64,000 bases of DNA from Sphingomonas kaistensis (GCF_011927725.1 NZ_JAATJC010000001.1:875001-939000), one strand, 5' to 3'. Shown: positions 24,417 to 35,674, counted from the first letter of the stretch. Notes: generated by a model not told the origin, from the sequence alone. Translations and numbers: made by a program.

Positions 24417-26189
24417 GTGAACGACGATATCCGGCAGACCAAGGCTGATCCGAGCGCGGCGACCGACGTGGAAGGCAACGGCCAGAGCCGCGGCAGGCCC
24501 GCAGCCGGAGATCTCGACCGACCCGGCAGCGACGAGACCTTCGGCAGCAGCTCCGGCCTGAATCACTGGCGCGAAAGCGTCATCAGTCATCCCGGCCTGA
24601 ACGAACGCGGCAACGTGTTCTTCGCCGCGATCGAGATGACGCGGATGCCGATGATCCTGACCGACCCCAATCTCGACGATAATCCGATCGTCTTCGCCAA
24701 CAAGGCGTTCCTCGACCTCACCGGCTATGAGGAAAGCGAGATCCTCGGCCGCAACTGCCGCTTCCTGCAGGGTGCCAACACCGATCGCGAGGCGGTCGCG
24801 GCATTGCGCGATACGGTCAACACCGGTGGCTCGATCGCGCTCGAAATCCTCAACTACAAGCGCGACGGCACCCCGTTCTGGAACGCGGTGTTCATCGGCC
24901 CGGTGTTCGACCAGCAGGGCAAGCTGGCCTACCAATTCGCCAGCCAATTGGACGTCACCCGCCGCCGCAATTCGGAGCAGAGCTTCCGCCAGGCGCAGAA
25001 GATGGAATCGATCGGCCAGCTGACCGCCGGCCTGGCGCACGACTTCAACAACCTGCTGCAGGTTGTGAACGGCAATCTCGAACTGCTGTCGTCGAATGTC
25101 GATGGCGACCGGGCCAAGCGCTACATCGACAATGCCCGCTCGGCCGCCGATCGCGGGGCCAAGCTGACCCGCCAGCTGCTGGCCTTCGCGCGCAAGACCC
25201 GGCTGACGCCCAAGCCGACCGATCTCAGCCACCTCGTGTCGAGCTTCGTCGATGTGATCGAAAGCTCGCTCGGCACCCAGGTGCAGTTGCAGCTCAACCT
25301 GCGCCGGCGCCTGCCGCGCGTGATGGTCGATGCCGAGCAGCTGGAAATGGCGCTGCTCAACGTGCTGATGAACGCGCGCGACGCGATGCCGGCAGGCGGC
25401 CTGGTCACGCTGTCGACCAGCGCGGTCCATCTCAATGGCGATTCCGCCGCGCGTCAGTTGCCCGAGGGCGACTATGTCGCACTTGAAGTGCGCGATGAGG
25501 GCACCGGCATGACGCCCGAGGTGATCGAGCGCGCGACCGAGCCGTTCTTCACCACCAAGACCCAAGGCAGGGGCACCGGGCTCGGCCTCGCCATGGCCTC
25601 GGGCTTCGTCCAGCAATCGCGTGGCCGGCTCGAGATCGAGAGCAAGCCGGGCGAAGGCGCCACGTTGCGCTTCTTGTTCCCGGTCACTCGCGACGTCGAG
25701 GAAGAGGATGCCGAACGCGTACCCGACCGCCACGTGGCGATGCCGGAAAGCCGGACGAGCAAGGCCGAGCATGTGCTGGTGGTCGAGGACAGCGCCGAAG
25801 TGCTGGAACTGGCGGTCGAGATCCTCGGCAGCGCGGGATATCGCGTAACCACCGCCGAAAGCGGCGAGATCGCGCTTCGCCTGTTCGAGAAGGTCGAGCC
25901 GGGCACGTTCGACCTGCTGTTCACCGACCTCGTCATGCCGGGCGGGATCAACGGGTTGCTGCTGGCCGACAAGGTCCGCGAGCATGATCCCGACATCGGC
26001 ATCCTGCTGACCACCGGCTACAATGAGGAACTGGTGATCGCCGGCCCCGAGCGGCCGCACAAGGACGTGCTGGGCAAGCCCTATCGCCGGTCCGAACTGC
26101 TAGACCGGGTGCGCCAGGCGCTCAACAACCGCGCGCACCAGGCCGATGCCCGGCGGCACACGTCGGAATATGGGGCCGCCGAGGCCTAG
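24417..26189 (+). CDS. LOV-domain hybrid histidine kinase (blue-light sensor)
   Basis: A 590-residue soluble sensor kinase. After a disordered N-terminus (1-55), a LOV domain spans about 65-180 with the flavin-binding GRNCRFLQG, in which Cys114 is the adduct-forming cysteine. The kinase H-box is LTAGLAHDFNNLL (His208), followed by the ATP-binding domain (NVLMNARDAM, DEGTGM, GTGLGL at 386-391) and a C-terminal receiver domain with Asp504 in LFTDLVMPG. This domain order matches bacterial blue-light LOV-HK-RR proteins. The start is GTG 24417. No PhyR/NepR or cognate regulator gene is adjacent, so the output is unknown. Confidence 0.92.
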   Translation: MNDDIRQTKADPSAATDVEGNGQSRGRPAAGDLDRPGSDETFGSSSGLNHWRESVISHPGLNERGNVFFAAIEMTRMPMILTDPNLDDNPIVFANKAFLDLTGYEESEILGRNCRFLQGANTDREAVAALRDTVNTGGSIALEILNYKRDGTPFWNAVFIGPVFDQQGKLAYQFASQLDVTRRRNSEQSFRQAQKMESIGQLTAGLAHDFNNLLQVVNGNLELLSSNVDGDRAKRYIDNARSAADRGAKLTRQLLAFARKTRLTPKPTDLSHLVSSFVDVIESSLGTQVQLQLNLRRRLPRVMVDAEQLEMALLNVLMNARDAMPAGGLVTLSTSAVHLNGDSAARQLPEGDYVALEVRDEGTGMTPEVIERATEPFFTTKTQGRGTGLGLAMASGFVQQSRGRLEIESKPGEGATLRFLFPVTRDVEEEDAERVPDRHVAMPESRTSKAEHVLVVEDSAEVLELAVEILGSAGYRVTTAESGEIALRLFEKVEPGTFDLLFTDLVMPGGINGLLLADKVREHDPDIGILLTTGYNEELVIAGPERPHKDVLGKPYRRSELLDRVRQALNNRAHQADARRHTSEYGAAEA

Positions 26190-26464
26190 GGCTTTCGCCG
26201 GCGCCGGGTCGGCGCGTGAAAGTCGGCCGGCTTGCCGGCGACCCAGGCGAGGAAGCGGGCCAGTTCGGGATTGCGGGCGAGCGCGGCGGGATCGTCGCCC
26301 GCTTTCTCAAGCTCCTTGTTGGAAAAGGTCGCGTGCAGCGCGCGGTGGCAGATCAGGTGGACCGCCCGCGTTTCCCGCCCGCCGCGCGACTTGGGGACAG
26401 GATGGTGCTGTTCGACGCGCCGGCCGAGCGGACGAGCGCAGAGCCAGCAGGACGGCTCCTCCAT
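26186..26464 (-). CDS. Small HNH endonuclease-like protein
   Basis: A 92-residue protein with an HNH/zinc-knuckle fold: CWLCARPLG, then VEQHHPVPKSRGGR (the first H of HNH) and HLICHRALHATFSNKEL. The C-terminus is strongly basic. It may nick or cleave DNA, but proteins this small are usually uncharacterised. Its end overlaps the LOV kinase stop (convergent), and it starts 2 bp after the DUF1801 gene. Confidence 0.78.
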   Translation of the reverse strand: MEEPSCWLCARPLGRRVEQHHPVPKSRGGRETRAVHLICHRALHATFSNKELEKAGDDPAALARNPELARFLAWVAGKPADFHAPTRRRRKP

Positions 26465-26466
26465 TC

Positions 26467-26880
26467 CTAGGCGCAGGCCTCTCCGTCGCTCTCCCAGGCC
26501 TTGCGCACCATCGCTTCCAGGACGGCGCCGTCCACGTCGGCCAGCTTGGTCACGTAAAGGCAGCCCTTGCCCGCCTTGTGCTTGCCGAGGCGCGCGAGGT
26601 CGTCGGCATAGCCGTCGTAATAGTGGAGATAGAAGACGAGATTGGCCTTGCGCGGCGAGAAGGCGATCCGCGGCATGTCGCCCTCGTGACCGCTGTCATA
26701 GCGGTAATGGCGGCTGCCAAAGCCGATGATTGAGGGCCCCCACAAGGTCGCGGGTTCGCCCGAGATGCGCTCGAACAAGGCGCGCAGGGCATGGCCGTCG
26801 GCGCGCCGCGTGGGGTGCTCGACCGCATCGAGGAAGGCGGTGACGTCGGCGCCGGTCGGCTTGGTCTTGTTCTCGGCCAT
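26467..26880 (-). CDS. DUF1801 family protein
   Basis: A 137-residue protein of DUF1801 (YdhG-like). Family features are DVTAFLDAVEHPTRRADGHALRALF, WGPSIIGFGSRHYRYDSGHEGDMPRIAFSPRKANLVFY and the C-terminal KAGKGCLYVTKLADVD. Function unknown; the fold suggests small-molecule or iron-chaperone-like binding. Lies between the SEDS-like gene (7 bp upstream) and the HNH gene. Confidence 0.88.
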   Translation of the reverse strand: MAENKTKPTGADVTAFLDAVEHPTRRADGHALRALFERISGEPATLWGPSIIGFGSRHYRYDSGHEGDMPRIAFSPRKANLVFYLHYYDGYADDLARLGKHKAGKGCLYVTKLADVDGAVLEAMVRKAWESDGEACA

Positions 26881-26887
26881 CGGCGTC

Positions 26888-27787
26888 TCAGCGTGCCGAG
26901 GGCGCGATGCGCCAGGTGCCGGGCGGGGTGTTGTTTAGCTCCCGGCTGGCGCGCCTTTGCCCAGCGCCGGCTCGGTGGAGGGCGGGAAGCGATAGCGACG
27001 TCAGCAGGTAGCCGAGGATGCAACTTGCGCCATAGCCGACCAGCGGGGTCGGATAATTGTGGAGCAGGGCGGCGAGGACGAGCGTGGCCCATAAAGCGGT
27101 GAAGGTGGCGGCCTCGACTGCCAAGCCGCGGCGCCGCAGGACGGCGGCGGGCACGAGCAGCAGCAGGGTGCCGGTCCATACCGCGAGGGCGGCGAGCGGC
27201 TGGGCGGCGAAGGAGGTCCACAGGATCTGGTCGACGTGGGCGACCGCCGGGAGATCGTCCGGCCGGATCACCGTCACCGCGAACGCGAGCAACGGGGTGG
27301 CAGCGGCGGCCCAGGCTACGGGGGTGCGGCGGAAGGCGGCGTCGAGCAAGGTCACGGCCACGGTGGCGGCGGCGAGCGAACGGTCTGGTTGCAGCGCGAC
27401 CGCCAGCGCGGCGAGCGCCACGGCGAGGCTGCTCCAGCGGTCAGGCCGGGCGACGTGGGCGAGCAGCAGGGCGGGGAGGAGGATCAGGCTCGGCTGGAGC
27501 GACAGGCCGCCGACCACGATCCAGCGCGTCGCGCCTTCGGCCGATACTCCGAACAGCGCGGTGGCGAGCAGCGCCGCGGCCGCGCCGAGCAGCAGCAGGG
27601 GCCGCGCGGAGGGGACGGGGAGCAGCCGGGCGATCGCGAGAAGGGCGATACCCGCTCCCAGCGCCACGAGGTTGATCAGCAACAGTCGAGGCGGCGCACC
27701 GGTCAGGCCGAGGAACAGCAGGCCGCACAGCACCGCCGTTGCTCCGGCCAGCGCGATCACGTTGTTCGACAGCCAGCCCTTGCTCAT
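26888..27787 (-). CDS. Divergent SEDS (FtsW/RodA)-like integral membrane protein
   Basis: A 299-residue protein with about nine membrane segments. Three FtsW/RodA-like signatures appear in the right order: [16 protein letters not shown] (compare G-x-x-RWI-x-x-G-x-x-x-QPSE), [11 protein letters not shown] (compare the HTDFIFA loop holding the catalytic Asp) and [13 protein letters not shown] (compare PLPFISYGGSS). The Glu pair after that Asp in true polymerases (AEELG) is replaced by SFAAQPL. It is about 80-100 residues shorter than FtsW. It may be a degenerate or specialised relative of peptidoglycan glycosyltransferases. No PBP2-type partner is near. Confidence 0.55.
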   Translation of the reverse strand: MSKGWLSNNVIALAGATAVLCGLLFLGLTGAPPRLLLINLVALGAGIALLAIARLLPVPSARPLLLLGAAAALLATALFGVSAEGATRWIVVGGLSLQPSLILLPALLLAHVARPDRWSSLAVALAALAVALQPDRSLAAATVAVTLLDAAFRRTPVAWAAAATPLLAFAVTVIRPDDLPAVAHVDQILWTSFAAQPLAALAVWTGTLLLLVPAAVLRRRGLAVEAATFTALWATLVLAALLHNYPTPLVGYGASCILGYLLTSLSLPALHRAGAGQRRASRELNNTPPGTWRIAPSAR

Positions 27788-27891
27788 GGAATCGAGTCTC
27801 CCTCGCGGCGCAGCTTTGCACCGCCGCGCGCGTCCGACAATCGGGTCGCGGTCGATTGCGACCGGCGCACGCAGCCCCCATATGTTCTCCC

Positions 27892-30093
<2,202 letters not shown>

Positions 30094-30145
30094 TTGCGCT
30101 GGCGGCTGGGCGGTCTAAGCTCCCCTCGCTCGGGGGAGACGGTTC

Positions 30146-31573
30146 ATGCGTAAACAACTGGCTGCGGCCATATTGCTGCTGGCGTCCGCGTGCGGCGGCG
30201 GTGGCGGCGGCGGCGGTGGCGGGGATGGCGCGGTGCAGCTCCCGCCCAATCGCAGCCCAATCTTTACCAGCGGCGGGTTCAGCGTCGCCGAGAATGTCGC
30301 GGCCGCGGCGACGCTCAGCGCCAGCGATGCCGATGGCGACCCTCTGACCTTCAGCATCGGCGGCGGGGCCGATGCCGCCCTCTTCACCGTCAGCGGAACG
30401 CAGCTGCAATTCCGCGCGCAGCCCAATTTCGAAGCGCCCGGCGATGCCAATGGCGACAATGTCTACGAGGTCACGATCGCGGTCAGCGACGGCAAGGCGA
30501 GCGTGTCGGTGCCAGTGTCGATCACGGTGACCAACGACCGCGAAGGCGTGGCCGTTCGCCGGGTCGCCAGCATCGGCGAAGCGTGGACGGGCGGGGCCAG
30601 CCTCGACAATGGCAGCGTGCTGCTGCTGACCGCGCAGGCCGTCCAGCGCTTCGACCTAGCGGCCGAGACGCGCAGCCAATATGCGGTGTGGGATCCCTCG
30701 GACCCCGCGCGGGGTCGCTTCCTGTCGGTCGCAAGCGCCCGCATCGCCTTCAACGGCCAGGTGCTGGTCACGGCGCGGCTGGCGAACGGCTACGCCGGCC
30801 TGTGGGTGCTGACGCCCGCGACCAGCGGGCCGTTCAATAGCTATTGGAGCCAGCCGCTGCTGGGCCTGCAATATGATCCGCAGGCCGAGGACATCGGGGT
30901 GCAGGTGGGAATCTGCGCCAACGGCAACAATTGCCTCACCTTCGGAAGCGTCGGCAAACCGGCGGGAGCGACCAGCGACCGTTATGGCAGCCTGCTGGAA
31001 TTGCCGTTCAACGCCGATCCCTATGCCGGGGCCAGCGTGGCCTTGTTCGGCACGCCGATCCTTCGGGCGAGCGGCCTGCGCCTGCCGATGGCGCTGACCG
31101 GGCGACCCGAACCCGGGGATTCGACCAACTTCCTGATCCTTGACCAGGGAGCCACCCGGTTCGACGAGATCAATCGCTATCGCCTGCCGGAAACGGTCGA
31201 CTTCGGCTGGCCCGCGCGCGAGGGGACCGAAGTGCTCGGGCCCGGCGCGGGACCGTTCACCGACCCCGAACTGGTGATCGCGCGCGGGTCGGGGGCCAAG
31301 CAATCGGCCGGGGCGACCGCGATGGCCAATTACAACGGGTCGGTCTCGTCGCTGAACGCGCGGACCCTGGTCGCCGGGCGCGACGGGCGGATCTATGCGG
31401 TGAACAATGCCGCGCTCGCCAATAATGCGGTCGACGGAGCTGGGGCGTATGAAGACCGGACGCTCGACTTCCGGCCCGACGTCGGCAGCATCGACCATGT
31501 GGTGGCGATCATCAGCACAGCCACCAAGACCCTGATCCTCGACCGCGACGGCGACCTGTTCGTCCTGAATTAG
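30146..31573 (+). CDS. Lipoprotein with polyglycine linker, cadherin-like domain and beta-propeller-like region
   Basis: A 475-residue predicted lipoprotein. The signal peptide ends LLASAC (Cys16) and is followed directly by ten glycines, a flexible tether. Residues about 35-130 form a cadherin-like/Ig module ([47 protein letters not shown]). The remainder has repeated beta-rich segments with a glucose/sorbosone-dehydrogenase flavour, ending [14 protein letters not shown]. The exact activity is unknown. Its stop overlaps that of the flgD remnant in opposite orientation. Confidence 0.65.
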   Translation: MRKQLAAAILLLASACGGGGGGGGGGDGAVQLPPNRSPIFTSGGFSVAENVAAAATLSASDADGDPLTFSIGGGADAALFTVSGTQLQFRAQPNFEAPGDANGDNVYEVTIAVSDGKASVSVPVSITVTNDREGVAVRRVASIGEAWTGGASLDNGSVLLLTAQAVQRFDLAAETRSQYAVWDPSDPARGRFLSVASARIAFNGQVLVTARLANGYAGLWVLTPATSGPFNSYWSQPLLGLQYDPQAEDIGVQVGICANGNNCLTFGSVGKPAGATSDRYGSLLELPFNADPYAGASVALFGTPILRASGLRLPMALTGRPEPGDSTNFLILDQGATRFDEINRYRLPETVDFGWPAREGTEVLGPGAGPFTDPELVIARGSGAKQSAGATAMANYNGSVSSLNARTLVAGRDGRIYAVNNAALANNAVDGAGAYEDRTLDFRPDVGSIDHVVAIISTATKTLILDRDGDLFVLN

Positions 31574-32073
31574 GCGGCGACCCGGGTCAGCTTGGCCAGC
31601 GGCAGCGCGACCCCGCCGATGCCGGCCCACAATTCGCCCTCGCGGCTGACCACTTCCTGCACCTTGCCCACGCTGGTGAGGTTGGCCGGGATGGTCGACC
31701 CGTCGGCGGCCTTGGCGGTCAGGCGAAGGACGTAAGTGCCTTCCTTGGCCTTGCCGCCGGCCGCCAGCGCGCCGTCCCAAGTGAAGGTGCCGCTGCTGTC
31801 CGCGGTCACCTGCGCGCGGGCAACGACCTGGCCTGCGCTGTCGAGGACTTCGGCCTCGAGCGTCGTCGGCTTGGCACCGAAGGTCCAGCGCCACTCGGCG
31901 GGATTATCGTCGCTGAAGCCCGATACCGAACTGTCGAATTCGGCGGTCTTGCCGATCAGCTGGCCGGCGCTGGTCAGGTCGTCGGACGACAGTTTATCGA
32001 GCATGTTGCGCAGCACGCCGGTCTGCTGGATCGACTGTTCGACCTGCGAATATTGCACCAGCTGCTGGGCACC
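31570..32073 (-). pseudogene. flgD: 5'-truncated flgD (flagellar hook assembly protein)
   Basis: From about 32073 down to 31570 the minus strand encodes the C-terminal two thirds of Flg[18 protein letters not shown], then the FlgD Ig/Tudor-like region with [32 protein letters not shown] and [15 protein letters not shown]. FlgD caps the growing hook. The N-terminal part with the usual FLxLLxTQLxxQDP motif is missing; upstream the frame runs into antisense of a flagellin end. It cannot make an intact FlgD. Other flagellar genes are absent from the window. Confidence 0.8.
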
Positions 32074-32241
32074 AGCAAGCTCAGCGATGTCGTCGAGGCT
32101 TCGGTCGGTAACCTGGTCGACGCCGACCTCGCGAAGGAAAGCGCCAAGCTGCAGGCCCTCCAGGTCAAGCAGCAGCTGGGTGTCCAGGCGCTGTCGATCG
32201 CCAACCAGGCGCCGCAGGCGATCATGTCGCTGTTCCGTTAA
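32074..32241 (+). pseudogene. 5'-truncated flagellin (C-terminal D0 fragment)
   Basis: About 55 codons on the plus strand encode a flagellin C-terminus: [21 protein letters not shown] followed by [17 protein letters not shown] and the ending [12 protein letters not shown], the typical coiled-coil D0 sequence. The rest of flagellin is absent; the sequence immediately upstream is antisense to flgD. A matching Rho-independent terminator follows. The two genes meet head-to-head within about ten bases. Confidence 0.82.
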
Positions 32242-32289
32242 TCCGGAAACAGGAGGACGGCCGGCTTCCCCCCGGAGGCCGGCAGGCGA

Positions 32290-32333
32290 GGGCCGGGGTG
32301 ATCGACGTGTCGCCCCGGCCCTTTGCACTTTTC
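32290..32333 (+). terminator. Terminator of the flagellin remnant
   Basis: GGGCCGGGG (32290-32298) and CCCCGGCCC (32313-32321) form a perfect 9-bp stem, followed by TTTGCACTTTT. Inside the loop CGAC and GTCG can extend the structure. It retains the position expected behind a highly expressed flagellin gene. Confidence 0.65.
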
Positions 32334-32367
32334 CCCCCAGTGCCGGTAGCGGCGGGAAGAATGACCC

Positions 32368-32799
32368 ATGCGAGTACGCGAGATACTTCACCGGGACGGG
32401 GCGCGGCTGCGGGTCAGCCTGGCGGCGCCGGAATCCGGCGGCGGGCCGACCATCCGCTTGTCCGATCCCGAAGGACTGACCCCGGACATCGTCCTGCTCG
32501 ACCTCTACGCCGCCGACCTGCTGGCCGGGTTCCTGATGAGCGCGCGGATGTCGGCGGTCGGCGAGCTGGCCGACGAACGCTGCAACGGCGATTATCCGCT
32601 GACGCTACGGCTCTGCGCACCGGACGGCGAGGAACGGGTCGAGGTCGACCAGCCGGGCGCCCGACTGCTGCTGCCCCGGACCCTGTGGGACCGGCTCTAT
32701 ACCGAGCTCCAGCTGGCGCTGGCGCATGGCCGCCACCTGCGCGAGGCGGCGCCGGCGATCGGCCTTGCGCCCTATGAAGCACGGCGGCTGCTGCATTAA
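32368..32799 (+). CDS. Hypothetical protein (143 aa)
   Basis: An unrecognised 143-residue soluble protein. It opens MRVREILHRDGARLRVSLAA and carries IRLSDPEGLTPDIVLLDLYAAD, LLAGFLMSARMS and a C-terminal helical region (LWDRLYTELQLALAHGRHLREAAPAIGLAPYEARRLL). The C-terminus could be a helix-turn-helix-like element, but no motif is decisive. Codon use is that of the host. Position next to the flagellar remnant may or may not be meaningful. Confidence 0.6.
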   Translation: MRVREILHRDGARLRVSLAAPESGGGPTIRLSDPEGLTPDIVLLDLYAADLLAGFLMSARMSAVGELADERCNGDYPLTLRLCAPDGEERVEVDQPGARLLLPRTLWDRLYTELQLALAHGRHLREAAPAIGLAPYEARRLLH

Positions 32800-32891
32800 G
32801 GCCACGGGGCGCGCCGAAAGCGCGACGGGCACCCGGACTTTGCGCCGGATTGCGAAGCCATGACGCCAGTGGTGCGTTTGCCCAATCAGTC

Positions 32892-33221
32892 ATGCCGATT
32901 CCCGACGAGAAAGCCCGGGTCTGGACCCGCCCGGAAGATTATTGGCCGCCGCGTCGTCTCCGCCGCAGCGGAAGGACGTCGATCAGCCGTTTCCGCCCGC
33001 CGGCCGAGCCCGAACGCGAAGCGCGGCCGCTACTCGACATCATCCCTTATGCCGCGCTGATGCTCGGGCTGGCGGTGATGGCCGCGGCGATCATCGCCAT
33101 GGCCTGGCCCGGCCGGACGCCGACGCCGACCGCCGCCACCAGGACCGAGCCGGTCGAGGTCGAGATCGGAACCGCGCCCAAGGGCTGGATCGACCGCGAA
33201 GACCCGGCGCCTCGCCGCTGA
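32892..33221 (+). CDS. Single-pass membrane protein, unknown
   Basis: A 109-residue protein: a basic, aromatic/proline-rich cytoplasmic N-terminus (RPEDYWPPRRLRRSGR), one membrane helix at about 51-73 (AALMLGLAVMAAAIIAMAW) and a short threonine/proline-rich outer part. The start at ATG 32892 was chosen over 32850 for composition. No family recognised. The alpha/beta hydrolase gene follows after 20 bp. Confidence 0.55.
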   Translation: MPIPDEKARVWTRPEDYWPPRRLRRSGRTSISRFRPPAEPEREARPLLDIIPYAALMLGLAVMAAAIIAMAWPGRTPTPTAATRTEPVEVEIGTAPKGWIDREDPAPRR

Positions 33222-33241
33222 CGCCGCCGTCGGCTAGGGCC

Positions 33242-33988
33242 ATGGCCATGACCCTGCAGTTCCTCGCCCGCCCCGGCGGCCATTCCCTCGCCATCCGCCA
33301 TCGTCCCGCGACAGGCGGCGGACCCACGATCCTGTTCCTGCCCGGCTACGCGTCCGACATGATGGGATCGAAGGCGCTGGCACTGGACGCGCTGGCGGCG
33401 CGCGAGGGGCTCGGGATGCTGCGCTTCGACTATCGCGGAACGGGGGAATCGCAGGGCCGCTTCGCCGATTTCACGCTGGAAGACTGGCTGGACGATGCCC
33501 TCGCCGCCGCGGCGCTGGCCGACGGGCCGTTGCTGGTTGTGGGATCGTCGATGGGCGGCTGGCTGATGCTGCATCTTGCCGAGCGACTGGACGACCGGGT
33601 CCGGGCGCTGGTCGGGATCGCCGCCGCGCCCGATTTCACCGACTGGGGCTATACAGCCGACGACAAGGCGGAACTGGCCGAGGCCGGCGAGCTGCGCCGC
33701 GACAATCCCTATGGCGGCGAGGCGGAGCTGACGACGCTGGCGCTATGGCAATCGGGCGAGCGGGTGCGGCTGCTCGAGCGGCCGGTGCGTTTCGAGGGTC
33801 CGGTGCGATTGCTCCACGGCGACCGCGATGCCGAGGTGCCGGTCGAGATCGCGCTGCGCCTTAGGGATGCGCTGACCTCGGCCGACGTGCAGCTGACGAT
33901 CGTCAAGGGCGGCACCCACCGCCTGTCCGCCCCGCACGAACTGGCGCTGCTGGAAAGAACGCTGCTGACCTTGGCAGCGGGTGCCTGA
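33242..33988 (+). CDS. Alpha/beta hydrolase
   Basis: A 248-residue serine hydrolase. The nucleophile elbow is GSSMGG (Ser103), the acid is probably the Asp in HGDRDAEVP, and the His is in KGGTHRLS. The oxyanion region is LPGYASDMMGSK and the FDYRGTGES motif is typical. It resembles ABHD10-type thioesterase/hydrolases. The substrate is unknown. ATG 33248 is an alternative start. gloA follows 17 bp downstream. Confidence 0.88.
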   Translation: MAMTLQFLARPGGHSLAIRHRPATGGGPTILFLPGYASDMMGSKALALDALAAREGLGMLRFDYRGTGESQGRFADFTLEDWLDDALAAAALADGPLLVVGSSMGGWLMLHLAERLDDRVRALVGIAAAPDFTDWGYTADDKAELAEAGELRRDNPYGGEAELTTLALWQSGERVRLLERPVRFEGPVRLLHGDRDAEVPVEIALRLRDALTSADVQLTIVKGGTHRLSAPHELALLERTLLTLAAGA

Positions 33989-34005
33989 GCACCCAAGTTC
34001 GGGGC

Positions 34006-34422
34006 ATGAAATTCCTCCACACCATGATCCGGGTCACCGACCCCGACGCCACCATCCGCTTCTTCAACCTGCTCGGGCTCGAGGAGCGCCGGCGGATCGA
34101 CAATGAAGCGGGTCGCTTCACCCTGATCTTCCTCAGCGTGCCGGGCGATGAGGGCGGCGAGGTCGAGCTGACCCACAATTGGGACCCCGAGGATTATGAT
34201 GGCGGCCGCAATTTCGGCCATCTCGCCTATGAAGTGGACGACGTGCACGCCACCTGCCAGCGGCTGATGGACGCCGGCGTTACCATCAACCGCCCCCCGC
34301 GCGAGGGCCGCATGGCCTTCGTCCGTACCCCCGACAACATCTCGATCGAACTGCTCAACAAGGGCGGCGCGCAGACCCCCGCGGAGCCGTGGGTATCGAT
34401 GCCCAACACCGGCGTGTGGTGA
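34006..34422 (+). CDS. gloA: Lactoylglutathione lyase (glyoxalase I)
   Basis: A 138-residue VOC-fold metalloenzyme converting the methylglyoxal-glutathione hemithioacetal to S-lactoylglutathione. Seen: FLHTMIRVTDPDATIRFF (metal His5), GGEVELTHNWD (Glu ligand), GRNFGHLAYEVDD (His ligand) and DNISIELLNKG (Glu ligand). The stop TGA overlaps the ATG of gloB by one base, placing both steps of glyoxal detoxification in one unit. Confidence 0.93.
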   Translation: MKFLHTMIRVTDPDATIRFFNLLGLEERRRIDNEAGRFTLIFLSVPGDEGGEVELTHNWDPEDYDGGRNFGHLAYEVDDVHATCQRLMDAGVTINRPPREGRMAFVRTPDNISIELLNKGGAQTPAEPWVSMPNTGVW

Positions 34423-35138
34423 TGCGCGCGGTCGCGGTCCCGGCGCTCAGCGACAATTACATCTGGCTGCTGCACGACGAGGACAGCGGCCATACCGCGG
34501 TGGTCGATCCCGGTGACGGCGAGGCGGCGCTGAACGGTGCCGCCGCCCGGGGCTGGACGATCGACCAGGTCCTGATCACCCACTGGCATCCCGACCATAC
34601 CGCCGGAATCGCCGCGGTGGTCGCGGCGACCGGCGCCAAGGTGTGGGGCCCGGAGGCCGAGCGCGCCAAATTTGCCGGGCTCGACCACGGCCTCGCGGAC
34701 GGCGACCGGGTGCAGGTCGGCAGCGCCGAGGCCGAGGTGTGGCACGTGCCCGGCCACACGCTGGGCCACATTGCGTATATCCTGCCCGGTCACGCACTGG
34801 TCGGCGACACCCTGTTCGCTGGCGGGTGCGGCCGCTTGTTCGAAGGCACGCCCGAGCAGATGCACGCCTCGCTCCAGCGGCTGCGGACCTTGCCCGACGA
34901 GACGATCGTCTATCCGGCGCACGAATACACCTTGTCCAATTATCGCTTCCTAGCGGCCGAAGCGCCCGGCGACGCGGCGGTCGCGCGCCGGCTGGCCGAG
35001 GTCGCCGCCCTGCGCGAGGCGGGGCAGCCGACGGTCCCGACCAGCATGGCCGAGGAGAAGGCCAGCAACCTGTTCCTGCGCGCGCCCGACGCCGCCGAAT
35101 TCGCCCGGCTGAGGGCGGCGAAGGACAGCTTTCGTTAA
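34422..35138 (+). CDS. gloB: Hydroxyacylglutathione hydrolase (glyoxalase II)
   Basis: A 238-residue metallo-beta-lactamase-fold enzyme that hydrolyses S-lactoylglutathione to lactate and glutathione. The metal-binding THWHPDH is at residues 53-59, with further ligands in VPGHTLGH, VGDTLFAGGCGR and YPAHEYT. The C-terminal HAGH_C region includes EKASNLFLRAPD. It is about 15 residues shorter than the usual 250-255. Start ATG 34422 overlaps the gloA stop (TGATG). Confidence 0.94.
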   Translation: MRAVAVPALSDNYIWLLHDEDSGHTAVVDPGDGEAALNGAAARGWTIDQVLITHWHPDHTAGIAAVVAATGAKVWGPEAERAKFAGLDHGLADGDRVQVGSAEAEVWHVPGHTLGHIAYILPGHALVGDTLFAGGCGRLFEGTPEQMHASLQRLRTLPDETIVYPAHEYTLSNYRFLAAEAPGDAAVARRLAEVAALREAGQPTVPTSMAEEKASNLFLRAPDAAEFARLRAAKDSFR

Positions 35139-35202
35139 GGGGGGAGAGAGCAGCCTGTTCAGGCGTTCTTCACTCGAACCGACTTGCCGAGGAAAAACTC
35201 CC

Positions 35203-35634
35203 ATGCGCCGCATGACCATCGCTTCGCTCACCATCCTGGCTTCGGCCGGTGTGCTTGCTTCCTGTGCCACCACCGGCATGCCGACCCCGCGCTCGCCCGG
35301 CGCGCAGGCAGAACTGTCCCGCTGGCTCGACGGACGCGTGCCCGGCCGCCCCCAGTCCTGCCTGCCGACCTATCGCAGCCAGGACATGGTGGTGATCGAC
35401 GAGAACACCTTGCTGTTCCGCGACGGCAACAACCGCGTCTGGCGGAGCGACCTGCGCGGCCCCTGCAACGGCCTTGGCCGCCCCGGCACCGCGCTGCTGA
35501 CCAAGCAATATGGCGGCACCGGCCTGTGCAGCGGCGAGATCGCGCAGGTGGTCGACACCAGCCAGGGCTTCACCGTCGGCAGCTGCGCACTGGGCGACTT
35601 CGTGCCCTACACCGGGCCGGGCATCCGCCGCTGA
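35203..35634 (+). CDS. Lipoprotein, DUF6491-like
   Basis: A 143-residue lipoprotein with signal MRRMTIASLTILASAGVLASC (lipobox LASC, Cys21). The mature region has cysteines in QSCLPTYRSQD, RGPCNGLG, GLCSGEI and GSCALGDF, and the pattern ENTLLFRDGNNRVWRSDLRGPC ... GEIAQVVDTSQGFTVGSC resembles DUF6491 proteins. Function unknown. Possibly transcribed alone, since it is separated by 64 bp from gloB. Confidence 0.65.
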   Translation: MRRMTIASLTILASAGVLASCATTGMPTPRSPGAQAELSRWLDGRVPGRPQSCLPTYRSQDMVVIDENTLLFRDGNNRVWRSDLRGPCNGLGRPGTALLTKQYGGTGLCSGEIAQVVDTSQGFTVGSCALGDFVPYTGPGIRR

Positions 35635-35674
35635 GCGCCGGGGCCCTTCCTGTCGGGGGAGGGGCAGCCGCCGG

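Noticed and set aside
24348-26060. 570-codon frame opposite the LOV kinase
   Set aside because: Pure antisense of a kinase gene with clear domains.
32242-32391. Upstream extension of the flgD frame as a real N-terminus
   Set aside because: The extension is antisense to the flagellin end and its terminator and has no FlgD similarity.
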